From Capillimicrobium parvum (GTDB taxonomy: Bacteria; Actinomycetota; Thermoleophilia; Solirubrobacterales; Solirubrobacteraceae), in contig NZ_CP087164.1 in NCBI RefSeq assembly GCF_021172045.1, positions 1,426,001 through 1,490,000 of the forward strand: a stretch of DNA of 64,000 bases, written 5' to 3'. Shown here in pieces: positions 33,548 to 46,416 of the stretch. A program made the position numbers and the translations under genes. Positions within the stretch are counted from its first letter, which is position 1; every line of letters starts with the position of its first letter. Under the pieces are notes generated by a model, which made no database searches, was not told the DNA's origin, and saw only the letters and a list, made by a program, of their open reading frames with translations.

Positions 33548-34096
33548 ATGCCGATCTTCGCTGCAGAATCGGCGGGCGGGGGCAACTTCCTCGTCTCTCC
33601 GAACGTGGGGATCATGCTGTGGACGCTCCTCGCGTTCGGCCTCACGCTGTTCATCCTCTGGAAGCTCGCCTTCCCGCGGATCGGCGAGGCGCTCGACAAG
33701 CGCCAGAAGGCCATCGAGGAGGCCATCGACGCGTCCGAGCGCACGAAGGCCGAGGCCGACGAGCTGCTCGCCGAGTACCGCGAGCGCCTCAAGGAGGCCC
33801 GTGTGCAGGCCGAGGAGATCGTCGCCCGCGCCCGCAAGGCGGCGGAGGTGCACGAGCGCGAGTCGCTCGACGCCGCCCGCGGCCAGCGCGAGGAGCTCAT
33901 GGAGCAGACGCGGCGCGACATCGAGGCCGAGACGCGGCGCGCGATCCAGGAGATCCGCAACGAGGTCGCCGACCTGACGGTGCTCGCCACCGAGAAGGTC
34001 ACGCGCAAGACGCTCAACGAGGCCGATCAGCGCCGGCTCGTCGACGAGGCGCTCGCCGAGCTCGACTTCACCGCCCTGACCCGCGAGGGCTCGTAA
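33548..34096 (+). CDS. atpF: ATP synthase Fo subunit b
   Basis: A 182-residue peripheral-stalk subunit: one membrane helix (about residues 20-38, VGIMLWTLLAFGLTLFILW) followed by a long charged coiled coil (about 45-165). It links subunit a to delta/alpha. It starts 4 bp after atpE and stops directly before atpH. A short Gly-rich segment (AESAGGGNFLV) precedes the helix. Confidence 0.92.
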   Translation: MPIFAAESAGGGNFLVSPNVGIMLWTLLAFGLTLFILWKLAFPRIGEALDKRQKAIEEAIDASERTKAEADELLAEYRERLKEARVQAEEIVARARKAAEVHERESLDAARGQREELMEQTRRDIEAETRRAIQEIRNEVADLTVLATEKVTRKTLNEADQRRLVDEALAELDFTALTREGS

Positions 34097-34627
34097 GTGG
34101 AGGAGATCGCCCAGGTCTACGCGCGTGCGCTGTTCGAGGTCGGCAAGGAGCGCGACGACCTCGACGGGGTGCGCGAGCAGATCGCGCAGTTCGCCGACGT
34201 GCTCGACGCCGAGCGTGGACTGCAGACGTTCTTCTTCTCGCCCTACTTCTCGACGGACGAGAAGAAGGACGGCCTCCACAAGGCGGTCGACGGCGCCGAC
34301 GACGCCGTCATGAACTTCCTCGAGCTGCTGATCGAGAAGCACCGGATGCCGGCGATCTTCCGCATCCGGCGCGAGCTCGACCGGCTGTGGCGCGAGGAGA
34401 ACAAGATGCTGCCGGTGCAGCTGACCAGCGCCATCGAGCTCGACGCCGAGACCGTGGCGGACCTCGGCCGTACCATCGGTGAGCGGACCGGCCGCAAGGT
34501 CGACGTCACCGCCACCGTCAATCCGGACATCCTCGGCGGCATCGTCCTGCGGGTGGGCAACTCGATCCTCGACGCCTCCATCCGCAACCGCCTCGAGTCA
34601 TTGAGAAAGCAAGTCGCCAGGAGCTGA
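34097..34627 (+). CDS. atpH: ATP synthase F1 subunit delta
   Basis: A 176-residue delta/OSCP subunit. The N-terminal helical domain starts [17 protein letters not shown] and the C-terminal part shows the family pattern [29 protein letters not shown] 34097 is immediately adjacent to the atpF stop, so translation is coupled. It is a normal-length stand-alone delta, not the b-delta fusion found in mycobacteria. Confidence 0.93.
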   Translation: MEEIAQVYARALFEVGKERDDLDGVREQIAQFADVLDAERGLQTFFFSPYFSTDEKKDGLHKAVDGADDAVMNFLELLIEKHRMPAIFRIRRELDRLWREENKMLPVQLTSAIELDAETVADLGRTIGERTGRKVDVTATVNPDILGGIVLRVGNSILDASIRNRLESLRKQVARS

Positions 34628-34634
34628 CACCCCA

Positions 34635-38669
<4,035 letters not shown>

Positions 38670-38670
<1 letters not shown>

Positions 38671-39092
38671 TGGCCAAGACCCCGTTCCAGGTCGAGGTCC
38701 TCACCCCGGAGGGCGAGGTCTTCAACGAGGAGGTCGAGATGCTGTCGACCCGCACCACGGTCGGGTCGATCGGCATCCTCGCCAATCACACGCCGCTGCT
38801 GGCGATGCTGGACCCGACCGAGCTGCGCCTGTACCGCTCGGAGTCCGACATCGTGCGCTTCGCGCAGGGCGAGGGCTACCTGCAGGTCGCCGACAACCAC
38901 GCCCTGGTGCTGGTCGAGGAGGCGCACGAGCCAGGCGACCTGGACGTCGCCGACCTCCAGGACCGCCTCTCCCGCGCGGAGGAGGCGCTGCGCGAGTGCG
39001 AGTCCGGCTCGGAGGCCGAGCGGGCCGCCACGCGCGACAAGCGCCGCTGGGAGGCGTTCCTGCGGATCGCCGGGGGCGGCACGAGCGCCTGA
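38670..39092 (+). CDS. atpC: ATP synthase F1 subunit epsilon
   Basis: A 140-residue subunit with the N-terminal beta-sandwich (FQVEVLTPEGEVFNEEVEML, GILANHTPLLAML) and the C-terminal helical hairpin (LQDRLSRAEEALREC and RRWEAFLRIA). It overlaps the atpD stop by 1 bp and ends the operon. A CCGCCGCGGCGG palindrome at 39106-39117 lies between it and the convergent transporter gene. Confidence 0.93.
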
Positions 39093-39128
39093 TCGGTCCT
39101 CGTTACCGCCGCGGCGGATCGCCGATCG

Positions 39129-39974
39129 TCATGTCGCCCCCGCGCTGAGCAGGGCCACGCCCAGAAGCGCGGTCGCGACACCTGCTCCCTGCACCCGCGC
39201 GAGGCGCTCGCCGAGTACCGCGCGGGCCATCAGCACGGTGCCGACGGGATAGAGCGATCCGACGACGGCGACGACGCCGAGCTCGCCGTGGGTCAGTGCG
39301 GCGCCGTACAGCGCGACGGCCACGCAATCGAGCTGGCCCAACATCATGGTCGCCGTGAACTCCCGCCGGGTCGGCAAGCGCGTGGTGCGCACGAGGAGGA
39401 CGGCGCCCATCAGCGGGATGGCCGGCAGCCGTGCGAGCAGGATCGGCCATGCGATCCCCTCCGCGGCGTTGGCGCGCTCGAAGAGTGCGAGGAACGACCC
39501 GAAGGCGACCGCCGCGGCGAGCGCCAGCACGATCGCCGCGCGCGCTCGTGCCGGCCGGCGCGCGCCACGCTGCCCGCGCGACGCCATCATCACGCCCACC
39601 AGCGCGAGGCCGATCCCGGCGGCGGTGGCCGGCCCGAGCGAGTCTCCGCGCCAGATGCCGACCACCACCGGCACGATCGCGCCGGTCGACACCAGCGGCG
39701 CGACGATCGACATGGTGCCCACCGCCAGCGCCCGGTAGAACAGCGTGAGCGCGACGACGCTGGCCGTGCCCGCCGCCAGCGACATCGCGACGACGTGCGC
39801 GGAAGGCAGCGCGTCGCTGTCGACGGCGACGATGGCGCCGGCGGCGAGCAGTCCGCCGGCCTGCAGTACGAGAAGCACGACGGGCACGGCCAGACGCCGG
39901 CTGGCCAGACCTGCCCCGAAATCGGCGATCCCCCAGCATCCGGACGCGCCCAGCGCGAGCAGGATCGCGAGCAC
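39129..39974 (-). CDS. DMT-superfamily (EamA) transporter
   Basis: A 281-residue carrier with ten predicted membrane helices arranged as two EamA repeats (about 1-135 and 145-281). Typical segments are ASGCWGIADFGAGLASR and LVSTGAIVPVVVGIWRGDSL, mirrored later by VVGSLYPVGTVLMARAVLGERL. The substrate is unknown; such proteins export metabolites. GTG 39974 starts it, divergent from the LuxR-type regulator, so it might share its control region. Confidence 0.82.
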   Translation of the reverse strand: MLAILLALGASGCWGIADFGAGLASRRLAVPVVLLVLQAGGLLAAGAIVAVDSDALPSAHVVAMSLAAGTASVVALTLFYRALAVGTMSIVAPLVSTGAIVPVVVGIWRGDSLGPATAAGIGLALVGVMMASRGQRGARRPARARAAIVLALAAAVAFGSFLALFERANAAEGIAWPILLARLPAIPLMGAVLLVRTTRLPTRREFTATMMLGQLDCVAVALYGAALTHGELGVVAVVGSLYPVGTVLMARAVLGERLARVQGAGVATALLGVALLSAGAT

Positions 39975-39982
39975 GGCCGATC

Positions 39983-40020
39983 AGGCCCGCGAGGCGGATC
40001 CGGTCTGAGGCCCGCGAGGC
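39983..40020 (+). repeat. Short direct repeat in the DMT/LuxR divergent spacer
   Basis: AGGCCCGCGAGGC occurs at 39983-39995 and 40008-40020, 25 bp apart, just upstream of the transporter start. It could be a pair of protein-binding sites. Confidence 0.4.
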
Positions 40021-40076
40021 ATCACGGCAGCAGGGCGACTCACGCGCGCAGTGTCCTCGGCGTGCTCGCATCGCGC

Positions 40077-40096
40077 AATTGGCCGATCGGACGATC
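40077..40096. promoter_or_regulatory. Operator-like site upstream of the LuxR-type regulator
   Basis: AATTGGCCGATCGGACGATC matches 17 of 20 positions of the perfect palindrome at 41293-41312 in front of the Rieske oxygenase gene. It lies about 24 bp upstream of the regulator -35, a position suited to activation or autoregulation. Confidence 0.6.
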
Positions 40097-40119
40097 TCGC
40101 GCGCGGGCCCGCCGGGCGA

Positions 40120-40149
40120 TTGACAGCGCTGCGAGGGCTCTCCTAGGCT
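40120..40149 (+). promoter_or_regulatory. Promoter of the LuxR-type regulator gene
   Basis: TTGACA (40120-40125), an 18-bp spacer and TAGGCT (40144-40149). This is a near-consensus promoter. It leaves a leader of about 110 nt before the ATG at 40270. Confidence 0.6.
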
Positions 40150-40269
40150 TCGTCGCAATCCGGTTGGTTCGAGATCCGATCCGGTAGGGGAGAGGTCGAG
40201 ATCGTCGACACACGCATAGCGGGATCGTTCGAGGGCGTTCGCCGGGACGGGGATGCGGATGCAATCGTC

Positions 40270-41268
40270 ATGCTGTCCCGCGTCGCCGCCGTGCTCTCCT
40301 CGGGCGCTTCGACGCGTGAGCGGGTGCTCGACCTGTTCAGCGAGCTGCGTCATGTGCTGCCGTTCGAGGCCGCGATGCTCGCCTACGTGCATCCTCTGAC
40401 CGGACAGCAGCAGGCACTGTTGAGCCTCGGCTACAGCGAACGTGTCGCCAGCCGGCTCGTGAGCGCCGAGTTCCGCAGCGATTTCATCGATCGCTTCGAC
40501 ATGATGTCCACCCGTTGGCCGCTGCGTGAGCGCGACCTGCCCGTCGATCCGCTCACGGTGCCCAGCATCGCCGAATACCTCACCCCCTCCGGGCTCGTGG
40601 AGGGCATCGTCGCGCCGCTGGTGGACGGGAGCGGCCGCTATCAGGGCTGCTTGTTCTGCTCCACCTCCGACAAGCGGCATCCGAGCGACGACGCACGGAC
40701 CATCATCGGGCATCTGGCGCCCGCGCTGGTCAAGCTCGTCGATCCGAGCGAGACGCTGCGCCGTCTGGCCAGCACGCTCGACGAGAGCTGGTCGGCGGTC
40801 GGCATCAGCGCCGACGGGGCCTGTGTCCCGGTCGGGCTCGGGACCGGCACGCCGTCGCTCGATCCCGATGGGCCGCTCATGCGCGCGGTCGCCGCGAGGA
40901 TCGCCGAGGGCGACGTCGCCGGCCATCGCTTCCTGTGGCCGTCCGACGATGCCCGCCGTTGGCGGCAGGTCGTCGTGTTGCCGTGCTGTCTGGACGCGGC
41001 GGGACATGGTTCCTGCTACGGCACCGTGCTCGCGCTGCGCGAGATCCAGCCGCCTCGTGACCTGACGAGGCGCGAGATCGAGGTGCTGAGCGCGCTCGTG
41101 GAGGGCGAGTCGAACGCAGTGATCGCGGCGAAGCTTCACGTCGCGCCGCGGACGGTCAAGGCCCACGTCGAGCACATCCTCGAGAAGCTCGAGGTGCCGA
41201 CGCGGGCCGCGGCCGCCGTCTACGCCGTCGAGGAGGGCCTGGTGCTGCTCCCCGCGGTGGACGGGTAG
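40270..41268 (+). CDS. LuxR-family transcriptional regulator with GAF-like sensor region
   Basis: A 332-residue regulator. Residues about 1-250 look like two GAF-like sensing segments (VLPFEAAMLAYVHPLTG and GLVEGIVAPLVDGSGRYQGCLF), and residues about 265-330 are a LuxR/NarL HTH (LTRREIEVLSALVEGESNAV followed by APRTVKAHVEHILEKL). ATG 40270 is the first standard start. An open frame continues upstream toward GGAGAGG at 40190-40196, so a longer product from a rare start is possible. It probably controls the adjacent oxygenase cluster through the shared palindrome. Confidence 0.85.
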   Translation: MLSRVAAVLSSGASTRERVLDLFSELRHVLPFEAAMLAYVHPLTGQQQALLSLGYSERVASRLVSAEFRSDFIDRFDMMSTRWPLRERDLPVDPLTVPSIAEYLTPSGLVEGIVAPLVDGSGRYQGCLFCSTSDKRHPSDDARTIIGHLAPALVKLVDPSETLRRLASTLDESWSAVGISADGACVPVGLGTGTPSLDPDGPLMRAVAARIAEGDVAGHRFLWPSDDARRWRQVVVLPCCLDAAGHGSCYGTVLALREIQPPRDLTRREIEVLSALVEGESNAVIAAKLHVAPRTVKAHVEHILEKLEVPTRAAAAVYAVEEGLVLLPAVDG

Positions 41269-41292
41269 CGACGATCGCTCCTGGCCCGCGAA

Positions 41293-41312
41293 AATCGGCC
41301 GATCGGCCGATT
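41293..41312. promoter_or_regulatory. Perfect 20-bp palindrome upstream of the Rieske operon
   Basis: AATCGGCCGATCGGCCGATT is identical to its reverse complement. It is about 18 bp upstream of a -35-like CTGACA (41330-41335) with no good -10, as expected for an activator-dependent promoter. A 17/20 copy lies before the regulator gene (40077-40096). Confidence 0.65.
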
Positions 41313-41407
41313 GGCGGCGCTCCCGGCCGCTGACACACTGGCGGCATGGCGCCGCCGAGGCGCCCCGGTCTCGACACAGCCTTCACGGGTAGGAGGGGAG
41401 AGCCTGC

Positions 41408-42658
41408 ATGGATCGTCACGTGGACGGGCCGATGCCCGTCGCCAGCGACCTGCACACAAATGGTCATGGGCCCGCGAGCGCGCTTCTGAGCCGGCTCGTC
41501 GAGCTCGCGTCACGGCCCTTGGACGAGGCGGAAGCGCTGCCGGGTGCGATGTTCTACGACCCCGACCTCTACGAGCTGGAGGTCGAGCGCATTTTCCGTA
41601 AGGAATGGCTGTACGTCGCTCGCGTCGAGGAGCTGCCGAAGGCCGGCGACTACGTGTGCGTGGAGGTCGCCGGTGAGCCCATCATGGTCGTCCGCGGCGC
41701 GGATGGTCAGATTCGGGCGCTCTCACGGGTGTGCCTCCACAAGTACGCGGACGTCCTCGGCGACGAGGCGATGCCGTGCGGCAACGTGGAGCGCTTCCTC
41801 TGCCCGTACCACTCATGGTCCTACGGGCTGGACGGCAATCTGACCGGCGCTCCCTTCATGCGCGACAGCAAGCTGTTCCAGCGCGAGAATGACACCTATC
41901 GCCTGCCCGAGTACCGCGTCGCCATCTGGCAGGGGTTCGTGTTCGTGAACTTCGACCCCGATGCGACCGAACTCGCTCCGCGCCTGACCGAGGTCGAGGA
42001 GGTCCTCGGCGGCTACAACCTCGCCGACTGGCGGATCGTCGACCGGATCGACTGGGGTGAGACGCCGGTCAACTGGAAGCTCGTGATGGACAACGGGCGC
42101 GAGTGCTACCACCACCAGGGCACGCACAAGCACTCGCTGGAGTTCACCTGGCCGACGCGGCTGGTGGAGACCGAGACCACCGATTCACGTGAGTGGTATT
42201 ACCAGCGCATCATGGCGTCCCCGGAGGGGGCGGGCGGGCACGAGGAGGAGTTCGATCTCACGCCGCTCGCCACCAGCAGACCGGCACCCGGGCTGTCGGC
42301 CTACCAGCGCTCCCACCTGCTGCTGATCGGGATCTACCCCACGTTCTTCATGGTGCCGGGTCCCGACCTGACGGTGGTGTTCCGCTATTTCCCGACCGGG
42401 CCCGAGTCGCACCGGATGGACATCGGGCTGCTCGCCCATGAGTCGCACCTCGACGACCCCGACTTCCCGGCCGCGAAGGACGCCGTGCGGGAGCTGTTCC
42501 GCCAGGTCCAGGAGGAGGACTCGCGGCAGATCCTCGCCATCCAGGGCACGGTGCGCTCGGAGGTGGCCCGGCGCGGGCGGGCCCTGTCCACGCTGGAGCG
42601 CCCCTCGTGGCAGTTCCAGCGGTATTTGGCGCACCGGCTGACAGGCGCCGACGTATGA
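41408..42658 (+). CDS. Rieske non-heme iron oxygenase, alpha subunit
   Basis: A 416-residue ring-hydroxylating-type oxygenase. The Rieske [2Fe-2S] ligands are Cys109-x-His111 and Cys132-x2-His135 (VCLHKY, LCPYHSW). The mononuclear iron motif is NGRECYHHQGTH with His235 and His240. Glu232 occupies the bridging position that is Asp in naphthalene dioxygenase, a trait shared with carnitine, glycine betaine and choline monooxygenases, so an N-methylated or quaternary amine substrate is plausible (inference). GGAGGGGAG lies 7 nt before ATG 41408. It overlaps its reductase gene by 4 bp. Confidence 0.9.
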   Translation: MDRHVDGPMPVASDLHTNGHGPASALLSRLVELASRPLDEAEALPGAMFYDPDLYELEVERIFRKEWLYVARVEELPKAGDYVCVEVAGEPIMVVRGADGQIRALSRVCLHKYADVLGDEAMPCGNVERFLCPYHSWSYGLDGNLTGAPFMRDSKLFQRENDTYRLPEYRVAIWQGFVFVNFDPDATELAPRLTEVEEVLGGYNLADWRIVDRIDWGETPVNWKLVMDNGRECYHHQGTHKHSLEFTWPTRLVETETTDSREWYYQRIMASPEGAGGHEEEFDLTPLATSRPAPGLSAYQRSHLLLIGIYPTFFMVPGPDLTVVFRYFPTGPESHRMDIGLLAHESHLDDPDFPAAKDAVRELFRQVQEEDSRQILAIQGTVRSEVARRGRALSTLERPSWQFQRYLAHRLTGADV

Positions 42659-43770
42659 CCCTGGCGGTCGAGATGATGCCGAGGCCGGCGTCGCCGCCGC
42701 GTCCCACGATCCACGGGCTTCGGGTCGTGGAGATCGAGCAGCTGACCGACGACTCCGTGGCCATCGGCTTCGAGGTGCCACCCGACCTGCGGGACGTTTA
42801 TGCCTTCCATCCCGGCCAACACGTGACCGTGGAACGCCGGTCGGGCGGCGCCACGGAGCGCCGGTCCTATTCCATCTGCACCGTCCCGGGCTCGCGCCAC
42901 CTGCGCATCGGCGTCCGGCGGGTGCCCGGCGGTGCGATGTCGACCTACCTGACGTCGGACGTGCGCATCGGCGACGAGTTGCGTGTGCTGACCCCCACCG
43001 GCCATTTCGGTCCGGATATCGATCCTGTCAACGAACGTCACTACGCGGCGATCGCGGCGGGCAGCGGCATCACGCCGATTCTCTCCATCGTGGCGACAGT
43101 CCTCGAGCAGGAGCCGGCGAGCGCCGTCACCTTGATCTACGGCAACCGGACGCGCGCGTCGACCATGTTCCTCGACGAGCTCGAGGATCTGTCCGAGCGG
43201 CACCGTGGCCGGCTTCGCATCCATCACCTGCGCTCACGCGAGCCGATCGCCGATCCGGTCTGCCGTGGCCGCATCGACGCCCGCCGGCTGGACGCGCTGC
43301 TGCGCCGTTCCATCGACGCCAGGTCCGTCGACGACTGGTTCGTGTGCGGGCCCGAGGGGATGATCCGAGACGCCGACGCCGTTCTCGCCGGCCACGACGT
43401 CGGCGCCGAACGGGTCCACGTCGAACGCTTCCGGGCGGGCGATCTCGATCCGCAGATGCCCGCACGGACGGTGCCGGAGCGGCCGCGGGTCCTCAGCACG
43501 GTGACGGTCGTCCTCGACGACGCGACGGCGACGTTCGAGCTTGCCTCCGACGGGGAGCCGATCCTGCAGGCCGCGCTCGCGCACCTGCCCGAAGCGCCAT
43601 ACGGATGCCGCGATGGCGTCTGTGCGACGTGCCGCGTGAAGGTCCTCGACGGGGAGATCGCGATGGATCGCTGCTCAGCGCTCACGCCCCAGGAGGTCCG
43701 CGACGGCTACGCGCTCGCCTGCCAGGCACATCCGTGCAGCGAGCGGCTGGAGCTGATGTTCGATGCGTGA
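42655..43770 (+). CDS. PaaE/GbcB-like oxygenase reductase (FAD, NAD, [2Fe-2S])
   Basis: A 371-residue electron-supply protein for the adjacent oxygenase. Order of domains: FAD-binding barrel (about 20-125, with ERRSYSIC), NAD(P) domain (about 125-260, AAGSGITPILSI and FVCGPEGMI) and C-terminal plant-type ferredoxin (about 285-371) with Cys318-x4-Cys323-x2-Cys326 (GCRDGVCATC) and a distal Cys in ALACQAHP. This layout is that of PaaE, CntB and GbcB. ATG 42655 overlaps the oxygenase stop (ATGA). Confidence 0.9.
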   Translation: MTLAVEMMPRPASPPRPTIHGLRVVEIEQLTDDSVAIGFEVPPDLRDVYAFHPGQHVTVERRSGGATERRSYSICTVPGSRHLRIGVRRVPGGAMSTYLTSDVRIGDELRVLTPTGHFGPDIDPVNERHYAAIAAGSGITPILSIVATVLEQEPASAVTLIYGNRTRASTMFLDELEDLSERHRGRLRIHHLRSREPIADPVCRGRIDARRLDALLRRSIDARSVDDWFVCGPEGMIRDADAVLAGHDVGAERVHVERFRAGDLDPQMPARTVPERPRVLSTVTVVLDDATATFELASDGEPILQAALAHLPEAPYGCRDGVCATCRVKVLDGEIAMDRCSALTPQEVRDGYALACQAHPCSERLELMFDA

Positions 43771-43818
43771 TGGGAGAGCACGCATCGGCCGGGTCAACCG
43801 AACTGTGAGGTGTCACTC

Positions 43819-45348
43819 ATGAGCACCCAGAATGGGCCTGTCACACCGGTGGCACCGGCGGCCGGCACGGAGACGGTGAAGCTGAAGCGGGAGTTCGGCA
43901 TCCGCTCGGCGTTCGGCATCGCCTTCGCCTTCATCTCGCCGATCGTCGCGCTGTACGGGATCTTTGCGCTCGCCTTCTCCGCGATGGGTCCAGCAGTCCT
44001 GTGGGCGTTCGGCGCCGTGATCCTGGGACAGCTGCTCGTGGCGTTGGTGTTCGCCCAGCACGTCTCACGGTGGCCCTACGAAGGCAGCATCTACCAGTGG
44101 TCGCGCCGTCTGTGCGGCGAGACCTACGGCTGGTTCTGTGGCTGGGCGTACATCTGGACGCTGATCATCACCATCGCGGCGGCGTCCTACATCGCCGCGA
44201 GCTTCATCCCGGTCGTCCTCGGGATCGATCCCTTCTCGACCCTCGAGCAGCTGCTCGTGTCGTTCGCGATCGTCATCGTGGCGACATCGATCAACGCCCT
44301 CGGGCGGCGGGCGATCGCCGTTGTCGCCGCGGTCAGTATCGCGGCGGAGGTGGTCGGCAGCATCGGCGTCGGCGGGACGCTGCTGATCTTCCACCGTGAG
44401 CACTCCTTCGGTGAGCTGTTCCACACCGCGGGCGCCGCCTATGGGCCCGGACCGTTCATGTGGGCCACCGTTCTGGCTGCGGTCGCGTTCATCGGATGGT
44501 CCTTCGTGGGCTTCGAGAGCGCGGGCACCATCGCCGAGGAGGTCAAGAACCCGAGCCGCGACATCCCCAAGGCGATGATCCTCTCGCTGCTGGGCGTGGG
44601 CTCGGTCGTGATGTTCTCGGCCCTCGGGCTGATCCTGGCCATCCCGGACTACCAGGCGGTGCTGTCGGGCAACGTCGCCGACCCGGTCGCGGACACGATC
44701 ACCACCCACCTGGGAACGGGTGTGACGCAGCCGCTGTTCGCCATCTTCACCCTGGGTTTCATCGCCGCGATCGTGGTGGTGCAGACCTCGGCGTCGCGGA
44801 TGATCTGGTCGTTCGCGCGCGACGACGTCCTGCCGGGCGCCCGCTACCTCAAGCGCGTGACGGCGAGGAAGCGCCTGCCGATGGTGGCGATCGTGACGAC
44901 CGCCGTGCTCGGGATGGTGCTGCTGCTGAGCACGCTGCATGGTCCGCTCTACAACACGCTGGTGAACCTGACCGCCGGCGGCTTCTTCACCGCGTTCGCG
45001 TTCCCAGTGATTGGCGTCCTCATCGTGCGGATCCGGCGCCGCCCGCTCCCCGTGGGTCCGTTCAACCTCGGTCGCTGGAGTGAACTGGTGTACTGGGCCG
45101 CAGGCGCCTGGATGGTGTTCGAGCTCGTGAACATCTTCTGGCCGCGGGCGACGGATCAGCCGTGGTACCTGCAGTACGGGATCATGCTGACCGTCGGCGC
45201 CGTCGGGCTGCTCGGCGTGCTCGCGTGGCTCGCCGGTCGCGACAAGATCGCCGCGGCGGACCTGGCGCTGCACAGCTTCGACGAGGTGGAGGACGCCGCA
45301 CCCGAGGCAGGCGTGGAATCGGTGACAGGCAAGGCGTCGACGTGGTGA
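43819..45348 (+). CDS. APC-family amino acid/amine permease
   Basis: A 509-residue permease with about twelve membrane helices. The N-terminal helix 1 motif GIRSAFGIAFAFISPIVALYG and the later FVGFESAGTIAEEVKNPSRD (helix 6/loop signature) place it in the amino acid-polyamine-organocation superfamily. By position it likely imports the substrate of the Rieske oxygenase or a related amine. ATG 43819 is preferred (GAGGTG about 6 nt upstream) over GTG 43810. Confidence 0.85.
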   Translation: MSTQNGPVTPVAPAAGTETVKLKREFGIRSAFGIAFAFISPIVALYGIFALAFSAMGPAVLWAFGAVILGQLLVALVFAQHVSRWPYEGSIYQWSRRLCGETYGWFCGWAYIWTLIITIAAASYIAASFIPVVLGIDPFSTLEQLLVSFAIVIVATSINALGRRAIAVVAAVSIAAEVVGSIGVGGTLLIFHREHSFGELFHTAGAAYGPGPFMWATVLAAVAFIGWSFVGFESAGTIAEEVKNPSRDIPKAMILSLLGVGSVVMFSALGLILAIPDYQAVLSGNVADPVADTITTHLGTGVTQPLFAIFTLGFIAAIVVVQTSASRMIWSFARDDVLPGARYLKRVTARKRLPMVAIVTTAVLGMVLLLSTLHGPLYNTLVNLTAGGFFTAFAFPVIGVLIVRIRRRPLPVGPFNLGRWSELVYWAAGAWMVFELVNIFWPRATDQPWYLQYGIMLTVGAVGLLGVLAWLAGRDKIAAADLALHSFDEVEDAAPEAGVESVTGKASTW

Positions 45349-45379
45349 CGCGGTGAGTAACCAGAGGAGGAGGCCGGCA

Positions 45380-46387
45380 ATGCGATGCACGCCCGAGGAG
45401 GCGCTGTGGATGTACGAGACGATGCTCGTCATCCGTAAGTACGAAGAGACGATGGTCAAGGTCTACATGGAGGGCAAGCTCCCGCCCCACATCCAGAAGG
45501 GGCTGGCGTTCGACATCGGCTCGGGTCCGGTGCCCGGTGAGATGCATCTCGCGGCGGGGCAGGAGCCGGTCGCGGTGGGTGTGTGCGTTCACCTGCGCGA
45601 CGACGACACGGTGGTGGGTACGCATCGCCCGCACCACTTCGCGATTGCCAAGAAGGTGCCCCTTCAGGCCATGACCGCCGAGATCTTCGGCAAGGCGACG
45701 GGCCTGAGCCGGGGCAAGGGTGGGCACATGCACCTGTTCGATCCCGCGCACAAGTTCAGCTGCAGCGGGATCGAGGGTGCGAGCATGCCGCCGGCATGCG
45801 GCGCCGCGCTGGCCGGCAAGAAGCTCGGCCGCGACAGCGTGGCGGTGGCGGTCCTCGGCGAGGGCGCGGCCAACCAGGGCACGTTCCACGAGTCGCTGAA
45901 CCTGGCCGGCGTCTGGCAGCTGCCTGTCGTGTTCGTCGTCGAGGACAACGGCTGGGCGATCTCGGTCAAGAAGGAGACCGCGACGGCGGTGACCTCGAAT
46001 GCGGCGCGCGGCGCCGCCTACGGGATCCCCGGCGTCGACGTCGCCGAGAACGACCCGCTGGCCGTCTACGAGGCGGCGGGCGAGGCGATCGAGCGGGCAC
46101 GCACGGGCGGCGGCCCGACGATCATCGAGGTCAAGACCCACCGGCTGCTCGGGCACTTCCAGGGCGACGGTGAGGTGTACCGGCCCAAGGAGGAGGTCTC
46201 GGGGCTCCGGGAGCTGGATGCGATCCCGGCGATGGCCGCGCGGCTGCGCGGCGAGAGCATCGCGGACGACGACCTCCTGTCGGAGATCGACGAGCGGGCC
46301 GAGCGGACGGTCGCTGCGGCGTACGAGTTCGCCCGCACCAGCCCGCTGCCGGAGCCGGCCGAGGCACTCGAGCACGTGTTCGTCTGA
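45380..46387 (+). CDS. 2-oxoacid dehydrogenase E1 component alpha subunit
   Basis: A 335-residue TPP-dependent E1 alpha similar to AcoA/PdhA. The TPP/Mg motif reads GEGAANQG then VVEDNGWAIS, where the first Asp of the usual GDG is Glu. SRGKGGHMHLFD and GIEGASMPPACGAALA are typical. The enzyme decarboxylates a 2-oxo acid or acetoin-like compound. ATG 45380 is chosen because GAGGAGGAGG lies about 8 nt upstream, rather than GTG 45353. Confidence 0.88.
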   Translation: MRCTPEEALWMYETMLVIRKYEETMVKVYMEGKLPPHIQKGLAFDIGSGPVPGEMHLAAGQEPVAVGVCVHLRDDDTVVGTHRPHHFAIAKKVPLQAMTAEIFGKATGLSRGKGGHMHLFDPAHKFSCSGIEGASMPPACGAALAGKKLGRDSVAVAVLGEGAANQGTFHESLNLAGVWQLPVVFVVEDNGWAISVKKETATAVTSNAARGAAYGIPGVDVAENDPLAVYEAAGEAIERARTGGGPTIIEVKTHRLLGHFQGDGEVYRPKEEVSGLRELDAIPAMAARLRGESIADDDLLSEIDERAERTVAAAYEFARTSPLPEPAEALEHVFV

Positions 46388-46416
46388 GCGGACAGCGCAA
46401 CGGAAAGGAAAGCGAC

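Noticed and set aside
40199-40269. Upstream extension of the LuxR-type regulator from an ATC codon after GGAGAGG
   Set aside because: The frame is open, but ATC starts are extremely rare and no conserved residues are recognised there; ATG 40270 was kept.
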